Source: Codonopsis lanceolata
Lineage: Eukaryota; Streptophyta; Magnoliopsida; Asterales; Campanulaceae
DNA: 64,000 bases
Direction of reading: 5' to 3'
Assembly: GCA_013146195.2 (NCBI GenBank)
Contig: CM028377.1
Location: 20,424,796 to 20,488,795 of the forward strand
Shown here: piece by piece, positions 12,739 to 22,783 of the stretch
Position numbering within the stretch: position 1 is the first letter of the stretch
Layout of the letters: each line of letters begins with the position of its first letter
Made by a program: the position numbers and the translations under genes
Notes under the pieces: generated by a model
Database searches by the model: none
What the model was told of the DNA's origin: nothing
What the model saw: the letters and a program-made list of their open reading frames with translations, nothing else

Positions 12739-13554
12739 GGCTCAAAGTGTTTGGCTCAGGAAAGTACAATGCACATCATTATTATTAAGAGATGTTTTAT
12801 TTATTATCCTGAAGATGGTCGGACAAGCATATCTTTGTTTTGATTCTCTTTATTATGTCTCGGAACAGTGGATTCTTTTCTCCACAGTATAAGACCTTCG
12901 TATTCCACTTGTCCTTCGACTTCCCAAGATCAGACAAATCCTAGGCGAAGGGCCTATACTCTTTCTGGGATCCACCATTCAATCGTTCTAGCGAGATACC
13001 ACTAAAATTATTGGTCAGCCCCAGTGTACATGTACATGGAATTGGTCATTAATTTTGAGGTACAAAAACTGACCGGTCATGAAGTGTCCTAATAGATATA
13101 TATGCATTTAACGTTGGCTGATGCAGGGGGTAGGCTGGCTTTGGTGTAGGGGTTAGCAGTTCAAAATATTTCTACGTGAATGCACGTGTATGAGTCAGCT
13201 AAAAAGCAAGAAACTTTTTACAGATATAAATCATTAAAATTTAGCCTGTCTTTTTGTTTGTTTGTGGATTTTCTCGACTTATTAGTTTGAATCCCAAAGG
13301 GACGAAGCGAGCGAGCATGACGGCCATCACATCAATAAATAGAAAGAAAAATGGGGAAACTATCTGTTCCAATCAATTATATTTGATCATAATCCCCAAA
13401 ATAAAATGACAGAGAGAATAACTAAATATTTATTACATGCCTGGCTTCCGCCCAAATGAATACAAATTACAAATGCTTCACATCCCACGCAGAATATTGA
13501 CAATAACAAATCAAGCACATATTTGCAATAATATACTACAGAAAAGCACATCTG

Positions 13555-13612
<58 letters not shown>

Positions 13613-13682
13613 AAATTAGCAAATCCCAAAAAAATTGAGTCTAGCCCATTTTCTGTTTTTTTTTTAAAAAAAAAAACAACTT
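12739..13682 (-). other. Untranslated leader of TAT element E
   Basis: This stretch lies between the PBS and gag on the minus strand. It contains diverged inverted matches to the leader of element B (12890-12960 against 19780-19865, and 13000-13130 against 19490-19600), so the leader is conserved between subfamilies. It holds an (AT)n run at 13557-13609, about 75 bases from the PBS. A short frame that reads through the AT run is low-complexity and not a gene. Confidence 0.55.
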
Positions 13683-13700
13683 TCCCAACAGAGTCGTTAC
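13683..13700 (-). other. Primer-binding site of TAT element E
   Basis: On the minus strand the 18 bases directly after the LTR read GTAACGACTCTGTTGGGA. This is a variant of the TGGCGACTCTGCTGGGGA site seen at the right end of element B. That site resembles the Arg-tRNA PBS known from Ogre/TAT elements. Confidence 0.7.
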
Positions 13701-13990
13701 TGTGAGTGCCCTGCTTCTCGACTCATGTCGTTACGTGAAGACGACGTGTTTCGAAACACTAAAGCGCATGGGAATGCACTTGGCCTCGTTGTGGACTCTA
13801 AGATTGTATATACAGAGTCGCCACCTCTATTTTAAGGTTAAGTAGAGAAAAACTAAAAATACCAAAACGTGTAGGTCCAGGGGCTATGTTACGAGTTGGG
13901 AAGGGGTTAGGCATTCAACTCGCCCTTTTGGTCTCATTTGGATTTTGCTAAGATAACATGCTTAGTTTATCGTTTTTAGTTTAGAAAATT

Positions 13991-14052
<62 letters not shown>

Positions 14053-15136
14053 ACAAAACGGAATATTGTTTGGGCATAATAACGACCATTTTGTCATTTT
14101 AGCATTTAAGGTGTGCTAGCCGTTATCTAAGCATGCTATTTTCTATTTTAATATTTTATGTACATTTATATACAATACTATTTTATTTACCTATATTATT
14201 TACACATAATATGTGCAAACATAATAACATAATTATTATCTACATTTATTCTATATAAACAAAATATATCAACTAATTATCGCATTATTTACATATGATA
14301 TTAATAATATAATGTATCTATTATTATCAACTATATTAACTACATGATAGAATAATAAACGGGTACCTACCTCTTGTAGCGTGAAATTCTGATCTTGGTA
14401 TATACGCCTAGACTTTAGCCCACTAGGCGCTCGTAGTTTCTGGTGTGCTTCCCATGTCTTCTCGAGAGAAAAGTCTTTTTCCTTTGTTGTTGTTTTTGTT
14501 GTTATCGTTGTCTTTTTATTCGGGTAGCGTGCATTACCGCGCTTTTTGGCTTTTTAGATCGGCTCGCCGAGGGCGAGGAATGAAGGGGCTCGCTTGCTCT
14601 GGCAAGGGAGGAGACTGCCAAAGAGGCAGGAGGTCGGGGGCTAGAAACTTGAGGCTCACTTGCACAAGGTATGGGAGGTAGAGAAGGCTGCTGCCTTTTG
14701 GCTCGCTTGCATAAAGGGCAAGGGAGGAGAAGAGAAAGAGAGAGAAATAGCTGGTAGCTTTGGGGTGTGTAAATGAGGAAGATGAGGCCTCCTTTTATAG
14801 AAAAATTCCAGGCCAAGTAAATGGAGAAGCAGGGCTGAGGAGGCTTGTACATTGGGCAAAAAATATTATTCATGGAGCGTAGCAAGTGTAGCAAAGCTAG
14901 GGAAGAAGAAAACCAAACGGGGCGCGACACATGCAGGTTTGGGCGCCGCGCCCCGACTTGTAATCCTTCACAAATTTCTATTTTTTTAATTTGCTCCCCT
15001 ATCAAGTCATCTTATCATTCTGCCCCCCCCCCCCGAAAGGGTAACATAAAGTAACGTCTGTTAGTCCTTTCACATAACAAGTATATTTTTGGACATTTTA
15101 GGAAATGGGGAGGGGTACGAAATTGGGTTGTCTGCG
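13701..15136 (-). repeat. 5' LTR of TAT element E
   Basis: On the minus strand it starts near 15136-15133 (mutated TG, then AGACAACCCAATTTCGTACCC) and ends in ...CACTCACA at 13701, next to the PBS. It shares with the B and C LTRs the block around 13880-13920 (ACGAGTTGGGAAGG) and the first ~30 bases. A (TA)n run lies at 13994-14050. Open frames on both strands at 14445-15054 overlap each other and have no recognisable domain. The left-hand partner LTR was not found. Confidence 0.65.
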
Positions 15137-17012
15137 GCAACCTTATCCACAGTCTTCGGCAACGGCTCCTTGCCAACAACACCCATATCTTGGCAAGTGT
15201 CAAGGTTGCCGCCAACAAGGGCACATTGTTGCTCGTTACCCCAACTTTCAACCGGTCGCCACTACGCCCTTATCCGCTGCTCCCAACTCGACAAATGGCT
15301 CCAAGTGGCAACCACGGGCACACTTAGCAACCATAGCGGACAACGGGACACCGAGTAGGCTTCTTGACAGTGGTGCATCTTACCATGTCACTGGCGACCT
15401 TGTTGGATGTAAGTGGATCTTTCGCATCAAACGACATACATATGGCGCCATTGACTACTACAAAGCTCGCCCCGTTACAAAGGGGATTCCCCAAAGACCA
15501 GGAGTCGACTATCATGAGACTTTCAAGCTGGTGGTTAAACCTACCACTATGAAAATAATTCTCTCTAGCTGTATGTCAAGGATGGGATCTTCGGCAACTA
15601 GATGTGAACAATGCCTTTCTCCAAGGCACTCTATCCGAGGAAGTCTTCATGGCTCAGTCTCCGGGATTTATTGACAAAGACAATCCTCAGTATGTATGTT
15701 GACTTCACAAGGCTATCTATGGTGTCAAACACGATCCCCGGACATGGTATAATAAACTGCGACAGTTTCTACTTGCCTCCGGGTTCAAAACTATGTGGCC
15801 GACACGTCGCTATTTATACTTACTTAAGGGGGCACCACCATATATCTCCTTGTTTATGTGGATGACATTATCATCACTGGGAACCAGCCTCGTGCTGTTC
15901 AGACCTTCGTCTTCTTACTCGCTTCTCTCTCAAGGACCTTGGTGACCTTCACTATTTCCTTGGTGTTGAAGTTGTTAAGCGATCAAGTGGTCTCCTCCTC
16001 TCTTAAGGAGGTTACATTACCGATCTCCTCGCGTGCACGAGCATGACAGATGCTCTCCCGATTGCTACTCCCCTCGCCACCTCGCCTAACACTTAAGTTT
16101 GGCACTGCTATCACCGACCCTGCAGAGTTTCGGGCTGTAGTTGGGAGCCTTCAGTATCTTTTCCTTACTCGACCTGATGTCGCATATACGGTCAACAAAC
16201 TCTCTCAATTTATACATAGGCCGACCACCAAGCATTGGAATACAGCCAAGCGTGTTCTCCATTGTCTCTATGTGTCTATGGATACTGGAATTCTACTTCA
16301 TAGTCAGTCTCCCCTAGCTCTACATGCATTCACTGATGCCGACTGGACGGGCAACAAAGATGACAATACATCCTCCAATGCCTATGTTGTCTACCTTGGC
16401 CACAACCTGATCTCGTGGAGCTCCAAGAAGCAGCGCAATGTTGCTCGCTCCTCAACTGAAGCTGAATATCGGGATGTGACCCCTACAACTACCGAGGTTC
16501 ATTGGATCTCATCTCCTTGGCGAGCTGGACATTGTTTCCTCGTCTCAACCTGTTATTTATTGTGACATTGTGGGTGCCACCAGTCTTTTCTTCAACCCGA
16601 TATTTCATACTCTTATGAAGTATGTGGCACTTGACTTTCACTTCATTCGACAACAGGTTCAAGACTGGCAGCTCCGGGTTTCCCATGTCTCCTCAGCCGA
16701 CTAGTTGGTTGATGCTCTCACCAAACCACTGGCTCGCCAACATTTTCATCACTTACTTCACAAGATTGGTCTATCCTCGCAAACGTCAAACTTGCAGGGG
16801 CATATTAGAGAATAATATTATTCATTATTTAATGTGTTTGTAATTAATGTTTAGTGGTAACTACCTTGTATAATTTCTTTCCTTGTATAGTTCTTTCCTT
16901 GTTATTACTCATTCCTTGTAAAGCACTTTTGTACTCCTACTTCTAGTATAACCCTAATTGTAACCATATTTAAATGGGTGATTTGATCAATGAAAAGGTT
17001 ATGTTGTTATTC
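15137..17012 (+). pseudogene. pol: Deleted copia element 2 (protease fused to RT, no integrase)
   Basis: It begins inside gag with a CCHC-like knuckle (CQGCRQQGHIVARYP, about 15195-15240). The protease motif LLDSGASYHVTGD follows at 15360-15399. That motif runs directly into RT sequence (LVGCKWIFRIK) at about 15402, so the whole integrase has been deleted. RT continues through several frames (YVDDIIITG near 15855-15885) to RNase H (DADWTGNKDD, SSTEAEYR, 16340-16490) and LTKPL near 16720. A possible PPT, GCAGGGGCA, lies near 16795 and an LTR-like tail follows to 17012. The RNase H signature resembles Ale/Hopscotch-type copia, a different lineage from the SIRE-type copies. Numerous frameshifts are present. 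Confidence 0.75.
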
Positions 17013-17017
17013 ATAAT

Positions 17018-18832
17018 TGTAGACAACCCAATTTCGTACCCCTGGTATGTAACTTTGACATGCGATATCAAGACATGTTAAAACTTAACAAATGTCAAGT
17101 TACAGGGTTTTAAAAATGCAAAATACAAAGCAGGATGCGCAAAACAGTAAAATGCAAGGGCTAAAGTGTCAAAAAGAGGCTGAATTTTGGAAGCTGGCGC
17201 TGCCACCTCAAGACCTTGGCGCGGCGCCCAGAATAGGTGGTTCCGGCGCCCAGTTTGCTACAGTGACGCCCAAAGTTGCTACAGTGCACCCCAAACTTAA
17301 CGCATTGTGCAATTTCTAAAGCACGCGGTACAAGCAAAAGCAACACGAAGAAGAAAAAGAAATGACCGCTGAGTCCCTCTCTCAACCTATAAATAGAGGC
17401 CCCAGGGTTCGCTTTCAACACACCGAAAAATCCCCAAAAGCTTTTAGCGTTGTTGTTACGTTGTAAGAATAGTGAGCGATCTTGAGATAGTGAGCGCCCC
17501 CTCCTATAAAGCCTCGAAGCTCTGTCAAAATTCCTCCAAAAGCAAAACCAACCGGTTAAAGTGATCCTTAGCTCCCCAGCTAGGTATCCACCCTATTTCC
17601 CCAGTCCAAAAATCTCGGAAAGAGCAGTTGCTCTGCCTGAGTAAAAAGGCCAAATCCGTAAGAAACAAGCAGTTGTTCTGCCCGATTTCCGCCAGCAGCA
17701 AGCACGCAGCAACAAAAAAAGCAAGCAATTGCTCCACCCATTTGATGGTGCCCAGAAGCAACCTTCGGAAGCAATCACTCTGCCCGAACCGCAGCAGCAG
17801 CAGCAAAGTAAAAAAGACTCCCCCTCTCGAGAAGGACAGAGCGAACACACCACGCTCTAAAAGGTGAGCCTTTAAGGGCGTTATTTTATAAAATGCTATT
17901 TTTTCATCCGGCCCAATGTAAAAATATAAGTCGTTGTGCTGCCCGAATTTATTTAGAAAATAGCATTAAAAAGAGCCATTATTATGGTCAAATATTTTTA
18001 AGTGTATTTGTAAACTATTGGAAGGAAGCGACTGCAAGTCCGTAAATAATGTAGATATAAGATGTATTTGTTTTCTTTTCTATCTCTTTAATGCTTTATT
18101 TATTTGCTAGATAAATATAACAAAAAGCATACTTTAGCCAAAAACTGTTTTGTGAGACCGAAAGGGCGAGTTGGGTGCCTAGCATCTTCCCAACTCGTAA
18201 CTTAGCCTCCGAACCCGTTTTTTTGCATTCTCTGGTGTTATTTTTGGTTTTTTCTTTATTTTCTCTTTAAAATAAAGATGGCGACTCTGTCAAAACATTT
18301 TGGATCGCAGTGAGGCCTCGCAACATCATTTCTTATTATTTTCTGTTTTCCCCTAGAAAAGGGAGAATGGGAATGAAAGGGTGATGTACTCATTTATCCT
18401 GGTATCCCCTAAAAAAGGGATAGCTTGATATAGAAAACCCAAAGCACTCATAGTGATCCGAAATAGGTCTTAAGGCAATTTTTATAAAGTCTGTAGTGGC
18501 GCCCGCAACATCCTTTCTTGCACTTTCCATTTTCCTCTACACAAGGGAAGATGCGAATGAAAGGGTGATGTATTCCTGCATCCTGTTATCCCCTAAAAAA
18601 GGGATAACCTGATACAGAAAACCCATAGCTCCCATAGGCCATAACGGACCAAAAATCACTGAAGTGACCGAGACGTATTCAACGCGCTTTTTGACAGCAC
18701 TCTTTCCGCATTTTTAATTTCGTCCTCCCCTAGACAAGGGAGGGTGGAATGGAAAGCGTGATGTCCGCACCGCACACCGCATTCCCCTAACCAAGGGAGC
18801 GCGGGGTGCGGGCGATTCCCGGGGCACCCACA
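17018..18832 (+). repeat. Left LTR of TAT element B
   Basis: It starts TGTAGACAACCC and ends CACCCACA just before the PBS. A TATA box (TATAAATAG) is at 17388-17396. Two repeat systems are embedded in the transcribed part. One is a set of CTGCCCG-containing units (about 17625-17800 and 17935). The other is six short dyads of the form CCCCTA-spacer-AGGG between 18350 and 18800. Open frames on both strands at 17525-17867 arise from these repeats and are not genes. Confidence 0.85.
17388..17396 (+). promoter_or_regulatory. TATA box of the left B LTR
   Basis: TATAAATAG lies about 370 bases into the LTR. The same motif occurs at equivalent places in the other family LTRs: 23157-23165 and 38370-38378 (plus) and 49897-49905 (minus). 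It probably marks the U3/R start of the element transcript. Confidence 0.7.
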
Positions 18833-18833
18833 G

Positions 18834-18851
18834 TGACGACTCTGCTGGGGA
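18834..18851 (+). other. Primer-binding site of element B
   Basis: TGACGACTCTGCTGGGGA follows the LTR end after one base. It differs by one base from the copy at the right end (48447-48464, minus). Ogre/TAT elements are known to use an Arg-tRNA-type primer with this kind of sequence. Confidence 0.8.
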
Positions 18852-19928
18852 GATCGTTGTTATTTTAAATAAAAATGGAGGGCTAGACTCAATAACCAAA
18901 ACTTTTTTTTTTCATTCGTTTCTGGCTAAAGTATGCTTGTTATATTTCTTTAAGCATTTGAACATTGCATTCTTATACATCTATGTATATATTTGTGGAT
19001 ATGATCCTCCATCTTGCAGCAGTCTCGTTTCAGTCACTATTACAGGTATGTTTAAAAATATGTATTTAAAAAAAATAAAAAATATATATAATAAATTTCC
19101 GGATAGCATAATGAAATGGCTGGGACTTTATTTTATTATCGCTTTATTTTTTTTATATCATTTTATTTCTGCTTTATATTATTATGTTGTTTTTTTATTA
19201 CGCAAAAATTTGTACATATTTTATTTCATTCTGTCATTTTATTTTGGGGATTATGACAAATTTATAATTAATAGGAATAGATAGATTCCCCGCTTTTCTT
19301 TCTATTTCTTGATGTGATTGCTTGCTTGCTCGTGCTCAAACTAAAAAAGCTAAGAAATCCACAAATAACAGCAAGACAGACCATATCTTTTTATTTTCTT
19401 TTTTATATCTGAAAAAAAAAACCTTTACTGCTTTTTAGAGGCTGCACACGCGCGCACGCATGTAAATATATTTCGAACTGCTACCCTACACCATGGCCAG
19501 CTTACCCCCTACATAAGCCATCGTTAGACTGCATATATATTCTCAGGACACTTCAAAGACCGACCGGTTTTTGCGTCTCTGAATCATTGGTCAGCCCCTG
19601 TAAAAAAAAGGGAGATCGAAAAAAAAAAGAAATAGAAAAAAAAATGATGATAAAAAAAATCGAAAAAAAAATATGCGCAAGTTAAAAAAAATAATAATAA
19701 ATACACAGGGGCTGATTGATTATTTTCTGATGCCCTACTTAGACCACTTTGAATGGTGGATCCCGGAAAGAGTATAGGCCCTTCGCCTGGGATCAGTCCG
19801 ATCTTGGGAAGTCGAAAGGCGGGTGGAATACGAGGGTCCTATACTTTGGAGAAAGAATCCACTATTCCAGGAATAGTCCTGAGACTGTTAAAACAAAGCG
19901 GGTGCTTGTCCGATCAATTGTAGGGAAA
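18852..19928 (+). other. Untranslated leader of element B
   Basis: No convincing gene is present. The sequence is AT-rich with adenine runs (19600-19700). Diverged leader blocks are shared with element E (19490-19600 and 19780-19865). A frame opening at 19749 runs into gag, but its first 60 codons cover this leader homology. The gag start is therefore better placed at 19929, the ATG before NNNNPAQNPY. Confidence 0.5.
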
Positions 19929-21406
19929 ATGAATAATAATAACCCAGCCCAAAATCCTTATCCTGCTCAAAATCCTTACCAGATACCGCAGCTGGAAACT
20001 AATCCAGTCTTCCCTAATCCTACCAGCATATACCAAAAACCAACTCCCCCGCCCACCAAAATGGAGGCTAAGATGGAGAATTTAAAAAGCATGATGCTCA
20101 AAGTTCTTAACAAAGGGGAATTTTTTACGCGGGCATTGACATTACAACCTTCGGCAGTATTGCCTTCAAAATTCAAAATGCTCGACATAGAGAAATTCGA
20201 TGGGACCAGATGCCCTATATCGCACTTAAAATCTTATTCCACTGGCATGCAATCCAGGGGGCTAGCTTTGAAGCTATGGCTTCCAATTTTCACCTCACCT
20301 TAGTAGGGGCTGCTAAGCAATGGCTAATATTGTCAAATAATATCACCATGGGTACCTGGGACCAGATAGCCGAAGGGTTCCTAGAAAGGTACAAAGACAA
20401 CACGACCCCTAAAAACAAAAGAGACCTCGAGTCGTGCACCCAAAGGGAAAAAGAAACATGTGCTGAGTTCGTACCAAGGTGGAAAAGAAAGTTGGCCCAA
20501 ACATTTGACAGACCTGATCTGGCCGAGTCTTCCAGGATGTTCATTAAAAATCTCCAACCCATATACCTGGAACACATGCGGTATCTCCCTATAGCAATTT
20601 TAAAGAAATAGTGGAGATACTCTAAAGGAAAGACAGTCGCACCAACACCAGCCGTCAATATGGTAGGAAATGCATCAGCCACTTTTCCTACCCAAAACTA
20701 TAGCACCGTTTCGTGGTCCTATGGATTAGACAGATCTGTCAACGCAGTCGGAGGGAATAATGGCCCGAACAGAAATTTCAGAAACCAGAACAGGGCAAAC
20801 CGATATTATGATGAACTGCAAGCTCTTCAGTCTGTGATACTGCAAAGACTAATGGCACAGGGAGTGTTAAGGTCTTTAGAAGGCTATAAGCCACCAAATC
20901 CCCTGCCCAGGACGTGGAATCATGCCCAGTACTGTGAATAACATTGCTGCAGTGGTCATCTCACCGACAAATGCTATATACTCAAAGATGCTATCCAGGA
21001 CCTAATAGATGATAAGGTTATTGAGAAGCCTTCTCCCAGACCAAATATAGTCAATAACCCTCTACCTCAAATCAATATGATTGAGGTTGATGAAAAAATC
21101 TGTGTACCCAAGTTTGAAATAAATAAACATCCATTGCCATATATCATCGTTCCTTTCTCTACATCCCTATCCATAAAAGAGCCTATTTGCAATATGCTCT
21201 CTTGGGACACTATCCTGGGTAGCCAAAATACTTGCAATATTGAAAAAGCCACTTGGGTCGGTGGGGATGTTAGCCACCTTACTAGATCTGGCCGAGCCTA
21301 CCAACCAAACCTGGAAAGAGGTGACCACTCTGGCAAAGACCAAGGGACAGATAATGGGGCTAAAACGTTGGAAGATACTTTATTAGCTCAGATGAAGAAA
21401 ACTTAG
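19929..21406 (+). pseudogene. gag: gag of TAT element B, broken
   Basis: The N-terminus has QNPYP-type repeats followed by KMEAKMENLKSMMLKVL, also seen in C. The gag core (retrotransposon gag fold: AAKQWLILSNN, TWDQIAEGFLERYKDN, RDLESCTQREKETCAEF) is at 20210-20611 in a shifted frame. The region RNFRNQNRANRYYDEL to YKPPNPLPRTWNHAQYCE (20660-20941) ends at a stop where the knuckle continues as HCCSGHLTDKC. The rest of gag is readable at 21077-21406. Two frameshifts and at least two stops make it non-functional. Core and order match plant TAT gag. Confidence 0.75.
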
Positions 21407-21427
21407 GCCAACATATCCATCTAGGGC

Positions 21428-22396
21428 TTGCTCTATAATTCCAAAACCCACCGTGATACACTGGCTAAGTCTTTAAGTCAGGCAGTCATTCCTATTGAAA
21501 CCTCCCTGAATGAGCTCACTCAAATGATCGTAAACATTCACTTTGGGAATGTGATTATATTTACTGATCTGGATCTGCCATGGGAAGGAACCAACCACAT
21601 TGATGCTCTCCATATCACTGTGGGAATTATGGAAAAAAGGGTTCCTCGAGTTCTGATAGATAATTGCTCTTCTTTAAATGTATGTCCTACTAGCACACTG
21701 GCCAAACTGGGAACGAATATATCAGAACTTGCTCTTTCATCGCAAACAGTAAGGGCATACGACAACACTAGTCGATGTGTCCTAGGAGTAGTCACCTTAA
21801 TGCTGACTATTCGGCCATTAACCATGCCAGTAGAATTCCAAGTCTTGGACATACCAGCCACTTTTAGCTTGTTGCTGGGACGCCCTTGGATCAATGGGGT
21901 AAAAGGGGTAGCCTCCTCATTGCATCAACGTGTCAAATTCATCCACGATGATCATATAGTAATCATTTTGGCTGATAAGATCATGGAAAGCAAGGAAAGT
22001 GAAGACGCCCCGATCCTCGATATAGAGCATGATGACACATGTATAATTCTTAGTGGCTTTGAGGTCATTCCCCAAGCTAGAATCAACGCCATTGAATATG
22101 GGCGAGAAACTGACATCACTAGGAAGAAAACCACATCCCTAGGAAACATGGTCCCTTTAAACATGTTTCGAAAAATGAATTATATGCATGGTCTGGGTCT
22201 TGCCAGAAATCAGCAGGGGCTTGTTAACTTAGTCCAAGATGAACTTAAGGAATGTATCCCTCCTTTCGGTCTAGGATACAAACCTACTCCAGCTGAAGTA
22301 GCCGCAGTCATAAAACAGAAACGTGAGAAAATTAAGGCAGAAAGAGAAAAGCGTCCCTATAAGTATCCCCCCTCCAACCATATAGAAAACCCCTAA
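21428..22396 (+). CDS. Aspartic protease and G-patch segment of TAT element B
   Basis: This 322-codon open frame contains the retropepsin region: VLIDNCSSLNVCP at about 21650-21690 and LLLGRPWI at about 21870-21895. TAT relatives usually have D-N-G-S at the active site, and here the Gly position reads Cys, which probably inactivates it. At about 22150-22235 follows MVPLNMFRKMNYMHGLGLARNQQG, a G-patch-type glycine motif known after the protease in Ogre/TAT elements and thought to bind nucleic acid. The C-terminus is lysine-rich. The frame is uninterrupted but is separated from gag by a stop. Confidence 0.75.
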   Translation: MLYNSKTHRDTLAKSLSQAVIPIETSLNELTQMIVNIHFGNVIIFTDLDLPWEGTNHIDALHITVGIMEKRVPRVLIDNCSSLNVCPTSTLAKLGTNISELALSSQTVRAYDNTSRCVLGVVTLMLTIRPLTMPVEFQVLDIPATFSLLLGRPWINGVKGVASSLHQRVKFIHDDHIVIILADKIMESKESEDAPILDIEHDDTCIILSGFEVIPQARINAIEYGRETDITRKKTTSLGNMVPLNMFRKMNYMHGLGLARNQQGLVNLVQDELKECIPPFGLGYKPTPAEVAAVIKQKREKIKAEREKRPYKYPPSNHIENP

Positions 22397-22524
22397 ATGG
22401 TTACTTTGTAAGGAAAGGGGAAACAGAAGCCTATCTCATGTTTCCTGAGCCCTAGCTAGACCAGAATGGGAAGAGACGCCCTCGTTGGGAAATCTTTGAG
22501 GATGCCAGTATTTTCACAGATAAG

Positions 22525-22783
22525 ATGGAGCAGGTTACCCTGGAACCCCGTAGCATTGCATATAAGACTGTCACGATTGAAATTACTTGGTCTATAGACC
22601 AAGATGACTATGCTTTGGCCCTATTGGATGATGAAAGTCTGGGGGATAGTTTCCTAGGTATGATAGATGGAGGCACTATTTATGAAAGGTTCCCCGTTGA
22701 GTTTGAGTCTATTACGGATAAGCCTTTGCAGAACTGGTATACTACAACTGGCCCGCTCTTGACAACCGCAGATCTGGTGGACT
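22525..22783 (+). pseudogene. Post-protease linker of element B, cut by insertion of element C
   Basis: This fragment carries SLGDSFLGMIDGG and LQNWYTTTGPLLTTADLVD. The same block occurs in C (34222-34440, minus) and E (near 11250-11380, minus). It stops at 22783 where the LTR of C begins. The matching continuation (RFGYS...) is at 39827, directly after the other end of C, with a short target duplication (GGACT at 22779-22783, GGACC at 39827-39831). Its function is unknown. It is a conserved spacer between protease and RT in this family. Confidence 0.75.

Noticed and set aside
13557..13609. Poly Tyr-Ile frame on the minus strand through (AT)n (also at 35449-35667 and 63453-63788)
   Set aside because: Microsatellite translation, not a gene.
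14445..15054. Overlapping frames on both strands in the E LTR
   Set aside because: They lie inside an LTR, overlap each other and have no recognisable domain.
17525..17867. Leu/Cys-rich frames, also at 49379-49768
   Set aside because: They are open only because of the CTGCCCG repeat units in the LTRs. Both strands are open.
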